The notes below the pieces were generated by a model, which saw only the letters and a program-made list of their open reading frames with translations, ran no database searches and was not told the origin of the DNA. A stretch of DNA of 64,000 nucleotides, from assembly GCF_014197615.1 (NCBI RefSeq), contig NZ_JACIFY010000008.1, positions 62,001 through 126,000 of the forward strand, read 5' to 3'. Positions 42,437 to 51,064 of this stretch are shown in pieces. The position numbers and the translations under genes are program-made. Source of the DNA: Rhizobium esperanzae (GTDB taxonomy: Bacteria > Pseudomonadota > Alphaproteobacteria > Rhizobiales > Rhizobiaceae). How positions within the stretch are numbered: position 1 is the first letter of the stretch; each line of letters begins with the position of its first letter.

Positions 42437-42973
42437 ATGTCCTTTCGCAGCGTGCTTCGCGCACAAACAGCAGATTGCCACGCCGAAGTCGACAAGCTTT
42501 TCGGCACTTTCGACCTTTCCGATAGAGAGCAGTATAAGACGTTCCTGCGCGCCCATGCCCGGGTCGTGCCGGCGACAGAAAATGCGCTTGAAGAAGCCGG
42601 CATCGCCCGCCTGCTGCCCGACTGGCCGGAGCGAAGGCGCGCCCATCTGCTGCTTGCCGACCTTAGGGAACTCGGGGAGCGATTACCCCCGTGCCTGGCG
42701 CCGCCGGCATTGCAATCCCAGCCGGCGCTTTGGGGAGCGCTCTATGTCCTTGAAGGCTCCAAGCTTGGCGGCGCCATGCTCGCCAAGTCCGTGCCCGATC
42801 ATCTGCCGAGCCGATATCTGACGCCGCAAGCCCCGAAGGGCGCCATGCGGGCCTTCATGGATCGCCTCGATGCGAGCGATTCAGACGATCCCGCGGTTGC
42901 CATCTCGGCAGCCCGCAGCGTCTTCGATCTTTTCCTCGAAGCCGGGCAACTCGAACTGGAGGCCGTCCCATGA
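42437..42973 (+). CDS. bphO: Haem oxygenase producing biliverdin (BphO type)
   Basis: A 178-residue helical enzyme of the bacterial haem oxygenase family. It begins SFRSVLRAQTADCHAEVDKL, where the His of CHAEVD is the proximal ligand, and contains ALYVLEGSKLGGAML, the distal-helix segment. Biliverdin is the chromophore of the phytochrome encoded next: the stop overlaps that start (ATGA). It is an independent haem-opening activity from the IsdG-type enzyme at 23.9 kb. Start at 42437 is chosen by the family N-terminus. Confidence 0.88.
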   Translation: MSFRSVLRAQTADCHAEVDKLFGTFDLSDREQYKTFLRAHARVVPATENALEEAGIARLLPDWPERRRAHLLLADLRELGERLPPCLAPPALQSQPALWGALYVLEGSKLGGAMLAKSVPDHLPSRYLTPQAPKGAMRAFMDRLDASDSDDPAVAISAARSVFDLFLEAGQLELEAVP

Positions 42974-45540
42974 GCGGCATGCCTGAACCCGTCGATCTCA
43001 CCAATTGCGACCGCGAGCCGATCCATCAGCTCGGCGCAGTTCAGCCTTTCGGCTTTCTGCTGGCAATATCCTCGGACTGGATCGTCACGCGCGCCTCGGC
43101 AAATCTGGGGGAGTTCCTCGGTATTGCGCAGGCGGACGCCCTCGGCCGCCCGATTACTTCGATCATCACGCCCGAAGCGCTCCACACAATCCGCAACAAG
43201 CTGACCACGCTACGCGGTTCCGACGTCGTCGAGCGCATTTTCGGCATTGCACTGACATCAGGTGAGGACAGGTTCGACGTCGCCGTGCATCTGAACGAAG
43301 GTCAGGTCATCATCGAAGGCGAGCCTGGGCAGGAAGACAGGCGCGACTCCCCTTCCCTCTCCATGCGCAGCATGATGTCCCGCCTCGACCATACCGAAAC
43401 GATGGAGGCCTTCTTCCGCGAGGGCGCAAGGCAGGCGCGCGCCCTGACCGGCTTCGACCGGGTGATGGTCTATCGCTTCGACGACAGCGGTTCCGGGGAA
43501 GTGGTAGCGGAAGCCGCCCGCGCCGGCATTGGTTCATTCCTGGGGCTGCATTATCCCGCCTCCGACATTCCGGTACAGGCCCGGGCGCTTTATCTGCGCA
43601 ATCTGTTTCGTATCATTGCCGATATCGACGCCATTCCTGTGCCGATCTTGCCTGCGCTCGACGAGAACGGTCAGCCGCTCGATCTTTCCATGTCGGTTTT
43701 GCGTTCGGTCTCGCCGATCCACATCGAATATCTGAAAAACATGGGCGTCGGCGCGTCGCTCTCCATATCGATCGTCGTCGACGGCAAGCTCTGGGGCCTC
43801 TTTGCCTGTCATCACTACGGCCCGCGCCTGCCTTCGGCCCAAAGCCGCTCCACCGCCGAACTCTTCGGCCAGATGTTTGCGTCGCGCCTCGAAAGCCGCG
43901 AACGGCGGCTGGCTCTTGACTATGAGACCAAGGCCCGCCGCATCGCCGACCGGCTTCTCACCTCCGTGGTGGACAATGCCAGCCTGCTCGACGATCCGGC
44001 CTGGCTGATCGAGGCGCTCGCCGACGCCATCCCTGCCGACGGCATCGGCGTCTGGATCAACGGCCGGCTGGCTCTTGCCGGCATCGTGCCGGATGAGAGA
44101 GCTTTCGCAACTCTCGTCCGCCATCTCAACCGCAACGCCGCCGGTCGCATCTATGCCGTCGACAGGCTTACGGAAACATATCCGGATCTTGCCGTCGACG
44201 ATGCCGTCGCAGGCATGCTCGCCATCCCGATCTCGCGTTCGCCACGCGATTGTGTCGTGCTTTTCCGCCAGGAGCAGGTACGCACCGTCCGCTGGGCCGG
44301 CGACCCGCACAAGCCGGCGGAATATGGTCCGAACGGCCCGCGGTTGACGCCGCGCAAGAGTTTCGAGGCCTGGTCGGAACTGGTGCGCGGCCGCTCGCTG
44401 CCTTTCACCGAGGCCGAGCGGCGCGTCGCCGAAACGATCCGGATCACGCTGATCGAGGTGGTCTTGCGCCTCACCGACGAGGTCAGCATGGCGCGCCAGA
44501 CGGCAAACGAGCGCCAGGAGCTGCTGATCGCCGAGCTGAACCACCGTGTGCGCAACATATTGAGCCTCATCACCGGGATCATCCGGCAATCGCAGGCGAC
44601 CTCGGTCAGCGTTGGCGACTACATTCGCCAGATCGAAGGCCGCGTCCAGTCGCTCGCCCGCGCCCATGACCAGATCACCAGGGATCATTGGGCGCCTGCT
44701 TCGTTGCGGCAATTGCTGCTGGCCGAGACCGCTGCCTATCTCGGCAAAAATGCGCAACGCATCCAGATGCATGGCGACGACGTACTGTTGGAACCGCAAG
44801 CCTTTTCCACCGCCGCCCTTGTGTTCCACGAGCTGATGACCAACAGCGCCAAATATGGCAGCCTTTCGGGTACCGGCAGCGGCACCGTCGAACTCGGTTG
44901 GCATCGTGACGATGAGGGCAATCTGTCCATCGGCTGGCGCGAAAAGAATGGTCCGCCCGTCATCGAGCCCACACGCCAAGGCTTCGGCTCGACGATCATC
45001 CGCCGCTCCATCCCCTATGATCTCGGCGGCAAGGCGGAGGTCCGCTACGTCAGGGACGGGCTAGAGGCCGATTTCAACATTCCGGCGCGCTATGTCGTCG
45101 GCTCGACGAGCGAACGGTCAGATCCAATTCCGGTCGGATCGACTGAGCGCAATACGGCTCCCCACAATCATCAGCCGCTCCTCGGCCTGAATGTGCTGCT
45201 GGTCGAAAACAACCTGATCATCGCCATGGACGGCGAAGAGATTCTCCGCCGGCTGGGCGCCGAAGTGGCAACGGCGCCAAGTGTCGCCGAGGCGATGGAA
45301 ATCTTGGCCGATCGGTCTTTCGATCTGGCGCTGCTCGATGTCAATCTCGGCGACGAGACCAGCTTCGGCATTGCCGACCGGCTGGCAGCCGAAGGCGTGC
45401 CTTTCGTATTTGCCACAGGTTATGGGGAAGGCATCGCCCAGGCGAACAGCCATTCTGGCGCACCGGTGTTGCAGAAGCCCTATACGATGGAGGGCGTGAC
45501 GGACATACTGGGCCACATGCCGTTCCCCCAGGGGCAATAG
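42970..45540 (+). CDS. bphP: Bacteriophytochrome with HWE kinase and receiver domain
   Basis: An 856-residue red/far-red photoreceptor. Cys13 (DLTNCDREPIH) is the biliverdin attachment site. PAS (about 20-120), GAF (about 150-320, with LHYPASDIPVQARALYLRNL and GLFACHHYGPR) and PHY (about 330-510) follow. The kinase is of the HWE class: ELNHRVRNILSLITGIIRQS. A fused C-terminal receiver (NVLLVENNLIIAMDGEEILR) has the phospho-Asp790 in LALLDVNLGD. It is the second gene of a pair with haem oxygenase. HWE kinases often feed the PhyR pathway, whose genes lie 8 kb away; that link is inference. Confidence 0.93.
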   Translation: MSGMPEPVDLTNCDREPIHQLGAVQPFGFLLAISSDWIVTRASANLGEFLGIAQADALGRPITSIITPEALHTIRNKLTTLRGSDVVERIFGIALTSGEDRFDVAVHLNEGQVIIEGEPGQEDRRDSPSLSMRSMMSRLDHTETMEAFFREGARQARALTGFDRVMVYRFDDSGSGEVVAEAARAGIGSFLGLHYPASDIPVQARALYLRNLFRIIADIDAIPVPILPALDENGQPLDLSMSVLRSVSPIHIEYLKNMGVGASLSISIVVDGKLWGLFACHHYGPRLPSAQSRSTAELFGQMFASRLESRERRLALDYETKARRIADRLLTSVVDNASLLDDPAWLIEALADAIPADGIGVWINGRLALAGIVPDERAFATLVRHLNRNAAGRIYAVDRLTETYPDLAVDDAVAGMLAIPISRSPRDCVVLFRQEQVRTVRWAGDPHKPAEYGPNGPRLTPRKSFEAWSELVRGRSLPFTEAERRVAETIRITLIEVVLRLTDEVSMARQTANERQELLIAELNHRVRNILSLITGIIRQSQATSVSVGDYIRQIEGRVQSLARAHDQITRDHWAPASLRQLLLAETAAYLGKNAQRIQMHGDDVLLEPQAFSTAALVFHELMTNSAKYGSLSGTGSGTVELGWHRDDEGNLSIGWREKNGPPVIEPTRQGFGSTIIRRSIPYDLGGKAEVRYVRDGLEADFNIPARYVVGSTSERSDPIPVGSTERNTAPHNHQPLLGLNVLLVENNLIIAMDGEEILRRLGAEVATAPSVAEAMEILADRSFDLALLDVNLGDETSFGIADRLAAEGVPFVFATGYGEGIAQANSHSGAPVLQKPYTMEGVTDILGHMPFPQGQ

Positions 45541-45543
45541 ATC

Positions 45544-46221
45544 TCAGGTCTCGGATCGATCCGGCCGCAGCCCGCCGATGAAGAGCTGCTCCAGAAACCG
45601 AGCCGCATCCTCGAAGCGCCCTTCGCCGGCATGCTCCTGTCCGAGCACGGCCCGCACCTGAACGTCGAAATCCGCGTAATGCTGCGTCGTCGACCAGATG
45701 GAAAAGATCAAATGGTAAGGGTCGCATTTGACGATCTTGCCCGATTTCGCCCAGGCGCGGATGACCTCCGCCTTCTCGTCGACCAGTTCTTTCAACGGCC
45801 CCTTCAGCTCGTCCTCGATATGCGGCGCCCCCTGCAGCACCTCATTGGCGAAGAGCCGGCTCTCACGCGGAAAATCGCGCGCCATCTCCAGCTTGCGTCT
45901 GATGTAGCTGCGGATTTCCTCCTCCGGATTGCCCTCGGCATCGAAGGCGCGCAGCGGCTCCAGCCAAGTGTAGAGCACCCGGTCGATCAGCGCCCGGTGC
46001 ATGGCTTCCTTCGTGCGGAAATAATAGAGCAGATTGGGTTTCGACATGCCGGCGACCTCGGCGATCTGGTCGATGGTCGAGCCGCGGAAGCCGCTTGCCG
46101 AAAACACGTCGAGCGCCGCCTCCAGGATCTGCTCTTCCTTCTCCTCCTGGATCCGCGTCCGCCTCAAGGTTTTCGCTGCTCTCGGTATGGTCACAGGCTG
46201 TCGTTTCCCCTTGAAATTCAA
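45544..46221 (-). CDS. TetR-family regulator, RutR-like
   Basis: A 225-residue protein close to E. coli RutR throughout: the helix-turn-helix ASGFRGSTIDQIAEVAGMSK with PNLLYYFRTKEAMH, and the ligand domain with EIRSYIRRKLEMARDFPRES, VDEKAEVIRAWAKSGKI and DPYHLIFSIWSTTQHYADFD. RutR senses uracil and thymine and controls pyrimidine use. It is divergent from hyuC, and the intergenic region holds a 14/16 match to the RutR site (46340-46355). It is probably the regulator of the pyrimidine-catabolism genes. Confidence 0.88.
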   Translation of the reverse strand: MNFKGKRQPVTIPRAAKTLRRTRIQEEKEEQILEAALDVFSASGFRGSTIDQIAEVAGMSKPNLLYYFRTKEAMHRALIDRVLYTWLEPLRAFDAEGNPEEEIRSYIRRKLEMARDFPRESRLFANEVLQGAPHIEDELKGPLKELVDEKAEVIRAWAKSGKIVKCDPYHLIFSIWSTTQHYADFDVQVRAVLGQEHAGEGRFEDAARFLEQLFIGGLRPDRSET

Positions 46222-46339
46222 CTTCTTCGCTCAAGTTTTAGCAGGGGACGATCCCTGCCGTTTTCCTGAGCAACTGCCCGCATTTTTATCGGCAATTTTC
46301 GTGATTTTCGTCTTGAGCCCGGCGGTGGAAGTTGTAATG

Positions 46340-46355
46340 TTTACCAATCGGTCAA
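46340..46355. promoter_or_regulatory. RutR-type operator between the regulator and hyuC
   Basis: TTTACCAATCGGTCAA differs from the known RutR consensus TTGACCANNTGGTCAA at two of 14 fixed positions. The 10-mer GTTTACCAAT also occurs before preT (35642-35651). Confidence 0.6.
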
Positions 46356-46493
46356 ATATCCGCCAGATGAAAAACAAAGGCAACTGGCGATTTTCCGGCG
46401 CTCGACAAAACCAATAAGAGGCGCGGGAATGGACCACGGGAACAGGCGGGCATGCCCCTTGCATGACTGCCGCAAACAGGTGAGGGCATAAAA

Positions 46494-47750
46494 ATGGTGG
46501 CAGCACCAGGCGAGAACATGCGCGTCAATGGCGACCGTCTCTGGGACAGTCTCATGGACATGGCGAAAATCGGCCCCGGCGTTGCCGGCGGCAACAATCG
46601 CCAGACGCTGACGGATTCGGATGCCGAAGGCCGCAGCCTTTTCAAGACATGGTGCGACGAAGCCGGCTTGACGATGGGCATCGACCAAATGGGCACGATG
46701 TTCGCCACCCGCCCCGGCACCGATCCCGATGCCCTGCCCGTCTATGTCGGCTCGCACCTCGATACGCAACCGACCGGCGGCAAATATGACGGCGTGCTCG
46801 GCGTGCTTTCGGCGCTCGAAGTCGTGCGCACCATGAACGATCTCGGCATCAGGACCAAGCATCCGATTGTCGTCACCAACTGGACGAACGAGGAAGGCGC
46901 GCGTTTTGCCCCCGCCATGCTGGCGTCGGGCGTCTTTGCCGGGGTGCACAGCCTCGACTTCGCCTATAACCGCAAGGATCCCGAGGGAAACCTGTTCGGC
47001 GACGAGCTGAAGCGCATCGGCTGGGTCGGCGACGAAGAAGTCGGCGCCCGCAAGATGCACGCCTATTTCGAATATCACATCGAGCAGGGCCCGATCCTCG
47101 AAGCCGAGAACAAGCAGATCGGCGTCGTCACCCACTGTCAGGGCCTGTGGTGGCTGGAATTCACGCTCACCGGCAAGGAAGCCCATACCGGCTCGACGCC
47201 GATGAACATGCGCGTCAATGCCGGCCTTGCCATGTCGCGCATCCTGGAAATGGTTCAGACTGTCGCGATGGGCGAGCAGCCGGGCGCCGTCGGCGGCGTC
47301 GGCCAGGTCTTCTTCTCGCCGAATTCCCGCAACGTCCTGCCCGGCAAAGTGGTCTTCACCGTCGACATCCGCTCGCCCGACAAGGCCAAGCTCGACCGCA
47401 TGCGGGCGAAGATCGAGACCGAGGCTCCTGGCATCTGCGACGCGCTGGGTGTCGGCTGTTCCATCGAGGCGATCGGCCATTTCGCGCCCGTCACCTTCGA
47501 CGAAAAGCTCGTCTCCTCGGTTCGCTCCGCCGCCGAACGGCTCGGCTACAGCCACATGAACCTCATCTCCGGCGCCGGCCACGACGCCTGCTGGGCCGCC
47601 AAGGTGGCGCCTGCAACGATGGTCATGTGCCCCTGCGTCGGCGGGCTTAGCCACAATGAGGCGGAAGAGATCTCCAAAGAATGGGCGACGGCTGGCGCCG
47701 ATGTGCTGTTCCATGCGGTGGTCGAGACGGCGGAGATTGTCACCGAATGA
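46494..47750 (+). CDS. hyuC: Zn-dependent amidohydrolase, beta-ureidopropionase/N-carbamoyl amino acid hydrolase
   Basis: A 418-residue M20-type hydrolase. Metal ligands sit in VGSHLDTQPTGGKYDGVLG, TNWTNEEGARFAPAM and the FEYHIEQGP stretch, with SGAGHDACWAAK near the end. It would hydrolyse N-carbamoyl-beta-alanine, the third step of the pathway begun by PreTA. Related allantoate amidohydrolases share these motifs, but the dihydropyrimidinase gene downstream supports the pyrimidine role. Its stop overlaps the next start (ATGA). Control by the divergent RutR-like protein is likely. Confidence 0.88.
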   Translation: MVAAPGENMRVNGDRLWDSLMDMAKIGPGVAGGNNRQTLTDSDAEGRSLFKTWCDEAGLTMGIDQMGTMFATRPGTDPDALPVYVGSHLDTQPTGGKYDGVLGVLSALEVVRTMNDLGIRTKHPIVVTNWTNEEGARFAPAMLASGVFAGVHSLDFAYNRKDPEGNLFGDELKRIGWVGDEEVGARKMHAYFEYHIEQGPILEAENKQIGVVTHCQGLWWLEFTLTGKEAHTGSTPMNMRVNAGLAMSRILEMVQTVAMGEQPGAVGGVGQVFFSPNSRNVLPGKVVFTVDIRSPDKAKLDRMRAKIETEAPGICDALGVGCSIEAIGHFAPVTFDEKLVSSVRSAAERLGYSHMNLISGAGHDACWAAKVAPATMVMCPCVGGLSHNEAEEISKEWATAGADVLFHAVVETAEIVTE

Positions 47751-48205
47751 ACCTTCGGCCGCCGTATCTCGCTTATGCAGTCTTCGCTTGGACTGCATTA
47801 GTGGGTGCACCTGACGTCTTTGGCGCAACGAACAATGATGCGGATGTAAGACAGCTTAGTAATGTGGAAGAAAATCAGGAAGTTCACATTACGCCAGCTG
47901 ACTTTTGTACACGTAACCAAACATTGGAGCTGATGATAGCCAACCCGGTGTTGCCGGACTCAAGATCATTGACACCAGCCACAATCACGCGTGAAGGCGA
48001 CTCTGTTACAGTTATTCTTCAGGACAATAGCGACGTATGGAACACGAGGGACGCCGTTCAGAAATTGAACTTGTTCATTATCGAAAGCCTGAACCGGGAT
48101 TGTCGCACGTTACAAACGTGGAAAGTCAAAGGTATAACACTGAGAGGCCTTCACATCATTAAGCGTCCTGATGGTCAACCAGATTTCGACTTTAGGAAGG
48201 ACTAG
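47747..48205 (+). CDS. Orphan exported protein inside the pyrimidine operon
   Basis: A 152-residue protein with a signal peptide (LRPPYLAYAVFAWTALVGAPDVFG) and a mature part with two cysteines (DFCTRN and NRDCRTL). The DNA is clearly more AT-rich than hyuC and hyuA on both sides and uses codons such as AGT, TTA/TTG, ATA and GTA that they avoid. It overlaps hyuC by ATGA and ends four bases before hyuA. I do not recognise it. It is likely a recent insertion that kept translational coupling. Confidence 0.72.
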   Translation: MNLRPPYLAYAVFAWTALVGAPDVFGATNNDADVRQLSNVEENQEVHITPADFCTRNQTLELMIANPVLPDSRSLTPATITREGDSVTVILQDNSDVWNTRDAVQKLNLFIIESLNRDCRTLQTWKVKGITLRGLHIIKRPDGQPDFDFRKD

Positions 48206-48209
48206 GATT

Positions 48210-49667
48210 ATGAGTACCACAGTCATCAAGAACGGCACCATCGTCACGGCCGACCTCACCTACAAGGCTGATGTCAAGATCGACGGCAGCAAGATCGTCG
48301 AGATCGGTCCGAACCTCTCCGGCGATGAAACCCTGGACGCCACGGGCTGTTACATCATGCCCGGCGGCATCGATCCTCATACCCACCTCGAAATGCCTTT
48401 CATGGGCACCTATTCCTCCGACGATTTCGAGAGCGGCACGCGCGCGGCCCTTTCCGGCGGCACGACCATGGTCGTCGATTTCGCCCTTCCCGCCCCTGGC
48501 CAGTCGCTGCTCGAGGCGCTGACCATGTGGGACAACAAATCGACCCGCGCCAATTGCGACTATTCCTTCCATATGGCGGTCACCTGGTGGAGTGAGCAGG
48601 TCTTCAAGGAGATGGAGACCATCGTCCGCGACAAGGGCATCAACACCTTCAAGCACTTCATGGCCTACAAGGGCGCGCTGATGGTCGACGACGACGAGAT
48701 GTTCGCATCCTTCCAGCGCTGCGCCGAACTCGGCGCGCTGCCGCTGGTGCATGCCGAAAACGGCGACGTCGTCGCCTCGATGTCGGCAAAGCTGCTGGCC
48801 GAGGGCAATAACGGCCCCGAGGCGCATGCCTATTCCCGCCCGGCCGAAGTCGAGGGCGAGGCCACCAACCGCGCCATCATGATCGCCGACATGGCCGGCT
48901 GCCCGGTTTATATCGTCCACACTTCCTGCGAACAGGCGCACGAGGCGATCCGCCGCGCCCGCGCCAAGGGCATGCGCGTTTACGGCGAACCGCTGATCCA
49001 GCACCTGACGCTCGACGAGAGCGAATATTCCAATCCCGACTGGGATCATGCCGCCCGCCGCGTCATGTCGCCCCCCTTCCGCAATAAGCAGCATCAGGAC
49101 AGTCTCTGGGCCGGTCTTGCGTCCGGCTCGCTGCAGGTGGTCGCGACCGACCATTGCGCCTTCACGACAGCGCAGAAGCGTTTCGGCGTCGGCGACTTCA
49201 CCAAGATCCCGAACGGCACCGGCGGCCTGGAAGACCGCATGCCGATGCTCTGGACGAACGGCGTCAATACCGGCCGGCTGACGATGAACGAATTCGTCGC
49301 CGTCACCTCGACCAACATCGCCAAGATCCTCAACATCTATCCGAAAAAGGGCGCGATCCTGGTCGGCGCCGATGCCGATATCGTCGTCTGGGATCCGAAG
49401 CGTTCCAAGACCATCTCGTCCAAGGCTCAGCAGTCGGCGATCGACTACAACGTCTTCGAAGGCAAGGAAGTGACCGGCCTGCCGCGCTACACGCTGACAC
49501 GTGGCGTCGTTGCGATCGAGGAAAGCACGGTCAAGACCCGCGAGGGCCATGGTGAATTCGTCAGGCGCGAACCGGTGACGGCCGTCAGCAAGGCACTCTC
49601 CACCTGGAAAGAGATCACTGCCCCGCGCAAGGTGACGCGCAGCGGCATTCCGGCGACCGGCGTTTGA
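48210..49667 (+). CDS. hyuA: Dihydropyrimidinase (D-hydantoinase)
   Basis: A 485-residue cyclic amidohydrolase. Metal-binding HTH (His57, His59 in GGIDPHTHLEMP), the carbamylated Lys154 (FKHFMAYKGALM), His in PLVHAENGD and YIVHTSCEQAH, and the Asp in VATDHCAF are all present. It opens dihydrouracil and dihydrothymine to N-carbamoyl beta-amino acids, the step between PreTA and HyuC. GGAAGGACTAGG lies just before the ATG. The alternative gene name in other strains is pydB/hydA. Confidence 0.94.
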   Translation: MSTTVIKNGTIVTADLTYKADVKIDGSKIVEIGPNLSGDETLDATGCYIMPGGIDPHTHLEMPFMGTYSSDDFESGTRAALSGGTTMVVDFALPAPGQSLLEALTMWDNKSTRANCDYSFHMAVTWWSEQVFKEMETIVRDKGINTFKHFMAYKGALMVDDDEMFASFQRCAELGALPLVHAENGDVVASMSAKLLAEGNNGPEAHAYSRPAEVEGEATNRAIMIADMAGCPVYIVHTSCEQAHEAIRRARAKGMRVYGEPLIQHLTLDESEYSNPDWDHAARRVMSPPFRNKQHQDSLWAGLASGSLQVVATDHCAFTTAQKRFGVGDFTKIPNGTGGLEDRMPMLWTNGVNTGRLTMNEFVAVTSTNIAKILNIYPKKGAILVGADADIVVWDPKRSKTISSKAQQSAIDYNVFEGKEVTGLPRYTLTRGVVAIEESTVKTREGHGEFVRREPVTAVSKALSTWKEITAPRKVTRSGIPATGV

Positions 49668-49725
49668 CGATGGTCCATGACGACATGGCCATCAATCGGG
49701 GACGGCTGCCTTGATGCCAATGACC

Positions 49726-50139
49726 TCACGCAGGCACCAGCGCATCCAATTCCGGCAGCAGCACGACGCTTTCCTGCTCGTTCGGATCGGTGCGCGCGAT
49801 GATCGCCGTGCACGGCGTGCTGCTGAGGTTTGCCGGCAGGTGCGGCACGCCGGCCGGGATATAGAAAAGCTCGCCGGCATGGACGACGACGTGCTGCTCC
49901 AGCCGGTCTCCGTACCACGTATGCGCCTCGCCGGAGAGCATGTAGATTGCCGTCTCATGCGCCTCGTGCAGATGCGCCTTGGCGCGCACGCCGGGCGGGA
50001 TCGTCAAAAGGTGCATGCAGATGCCCTTGGCGCCGACCGACTCGGCCGCTATCCCTTCGAAATAGCTAAGCCCCTGCTTGCCGTCATAGGCGTGGTTGGG
50101 GCGAACGATGTGGCAGGTGGGCTTTGATGTCGCGTCCAT
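49726..50139 (-). CDS. Cupin-domain protein
   Basis: A 137-residue single cupin. The two motifs are visible: RAKAHLHEAHETAIYMLSGE (motif 1, with the His and Glu metal ligands) and LFYIPAGVPHLPANLSST (motif 2, with His). GGAGGAAG lies before the ATG at 50139; a longer frame would add 46 residues unlike a cupin. It is divergent from the ABC importer genes. It may hold a metal and act on a small molecule of the pyrimidine pathway, but its substrate is not known. Confidence 0.82.
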   Translation of the reverse strand: MDATSKPTCHIVRPNHAYDGKQGLSYFEGIAAESVGAKGICMHLLTIPPGVRAKAHLHEAHETAIYMLSGEAHTWYGDRLEQHVVVHAGELFYIPAGVPHLPANLSSTPCTAIIARTDPNEQESVVLLPELDALVPA

Positions 50140-50233
50140 GCTCTTCCTCCATGAAATGTGCCGCCGGCAGGGCCTGCGGCGATGGTAACACGCAAACCGC
50201 AGCCCCGCGGCGAAAACAAGAACGGTCGCATTG

Positions 50234-51019
50234 ATGCAAGCACCCTCCGTCGTATCCGCCAAGGATCTCTGTCTCACCTACCAGGCGAATGACGCCCCGG
50301 TGCGTGCACTGAGCGATGTCAATCTCGATGTTCGCAAGGGCGATTTCGTCTCTTTCATTGGCCCGTCCGGCTGCGGCAAGACGACCTTCCTGCGCGTCAT
50401 CGCCGATCTCGAAAAGAGCACTTCGGGCGAGATTCTGATCAACGGCATGACGCCGGAGGAGGCCCGTAAGGCCCGCGCCTACGGCTATGTCTTCCAGGCC
50501 CCGGCGCTCTATCCCTGGCGCACCATCGAAAACAACATCGCCCTGCCGCTGGAAATCATGGGTTATGGCGGCGCCGACCGGACGAGACGCATCGCCGAAG
50601 CCCTCGATCTCGTCAGCCTGTCGGGCTTCGAAAAGAAATTCCCCTGGCAACTCTCCGGCGGCATGCAGCAGCGCGCCTCGATCGCCCGCGCACTCGCCTT
50701 CGATGCCGACCTGCTGTTGATGGACGAACCCTTCGGCGCACTCGACGAAATCGTCCGGGACCACCTGAACGAAGAGCTGCTGAAACTCTGGGCGCGCACC
50801 AACAAGACGATCTGCTTCGTCACCCATTCCATCCCCGAAGCCGTCTACCTCTCGACCAAGATCGTCGTGATGTCGCCGCGCCCGGGCCGCGTCACCGACG
50901 TGATCGACTCGCCCCTGCCGGCCGAACGCCCGCTCGACATCCGCGACACCCCGGAATTCCTGGAAATCGCCCATCGCGTCCGCGAGGGGCTGAGGACGGG
51001 GCATAGTCATGAGATTTAG
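50234..51019 (+). CDS. ABC transporter ATPase, NMT1/THI5 importer
   Basis: A 261-residue ATPase of the nitrate/taurine/HMP import class: Walker A GPSGCGKTT, signature LSGGMQQRASIARALAFDAD, Walker B LLLMDEPFGALDE and the switch VTHSIPEAVYLS. It starts an operon with two permeases and a THI5-like binding protein. Start is ATG at 50234; a TTG lies just before. The permease start is 45 bases after its stop. The cargo is probably a pyrimidine or hydantoin, judged from the neighbours. Confidence 0.9.
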   Translation: MQAPSVVSAKDLCLTYQANDAPVRALSDVNLDVRKGDFVSFIGPSGCGKTTFLRVIADLEKSTSGEILINGMTPEEARKARAYGYVFQAPALYPWRTIENNIALPLEIMGYGGADRTRRIAEALDLVSLSGFEKKFPWQLSGGMQQRASIARALAFDADLLLMDEPFGALDEIVRDHLNEELLKLWARTNKTICFVTHSIPEAVYLSTKIVVMSPRPGRVTDVIDSPLPAERPLDIRDTPEFLEIAHRVREGLRTGHSHEI

Positions 51020-51064
51020 GCCATTGCGTTCCGGGGCCAGGGGTATCTTCACGATCGACCTCAC

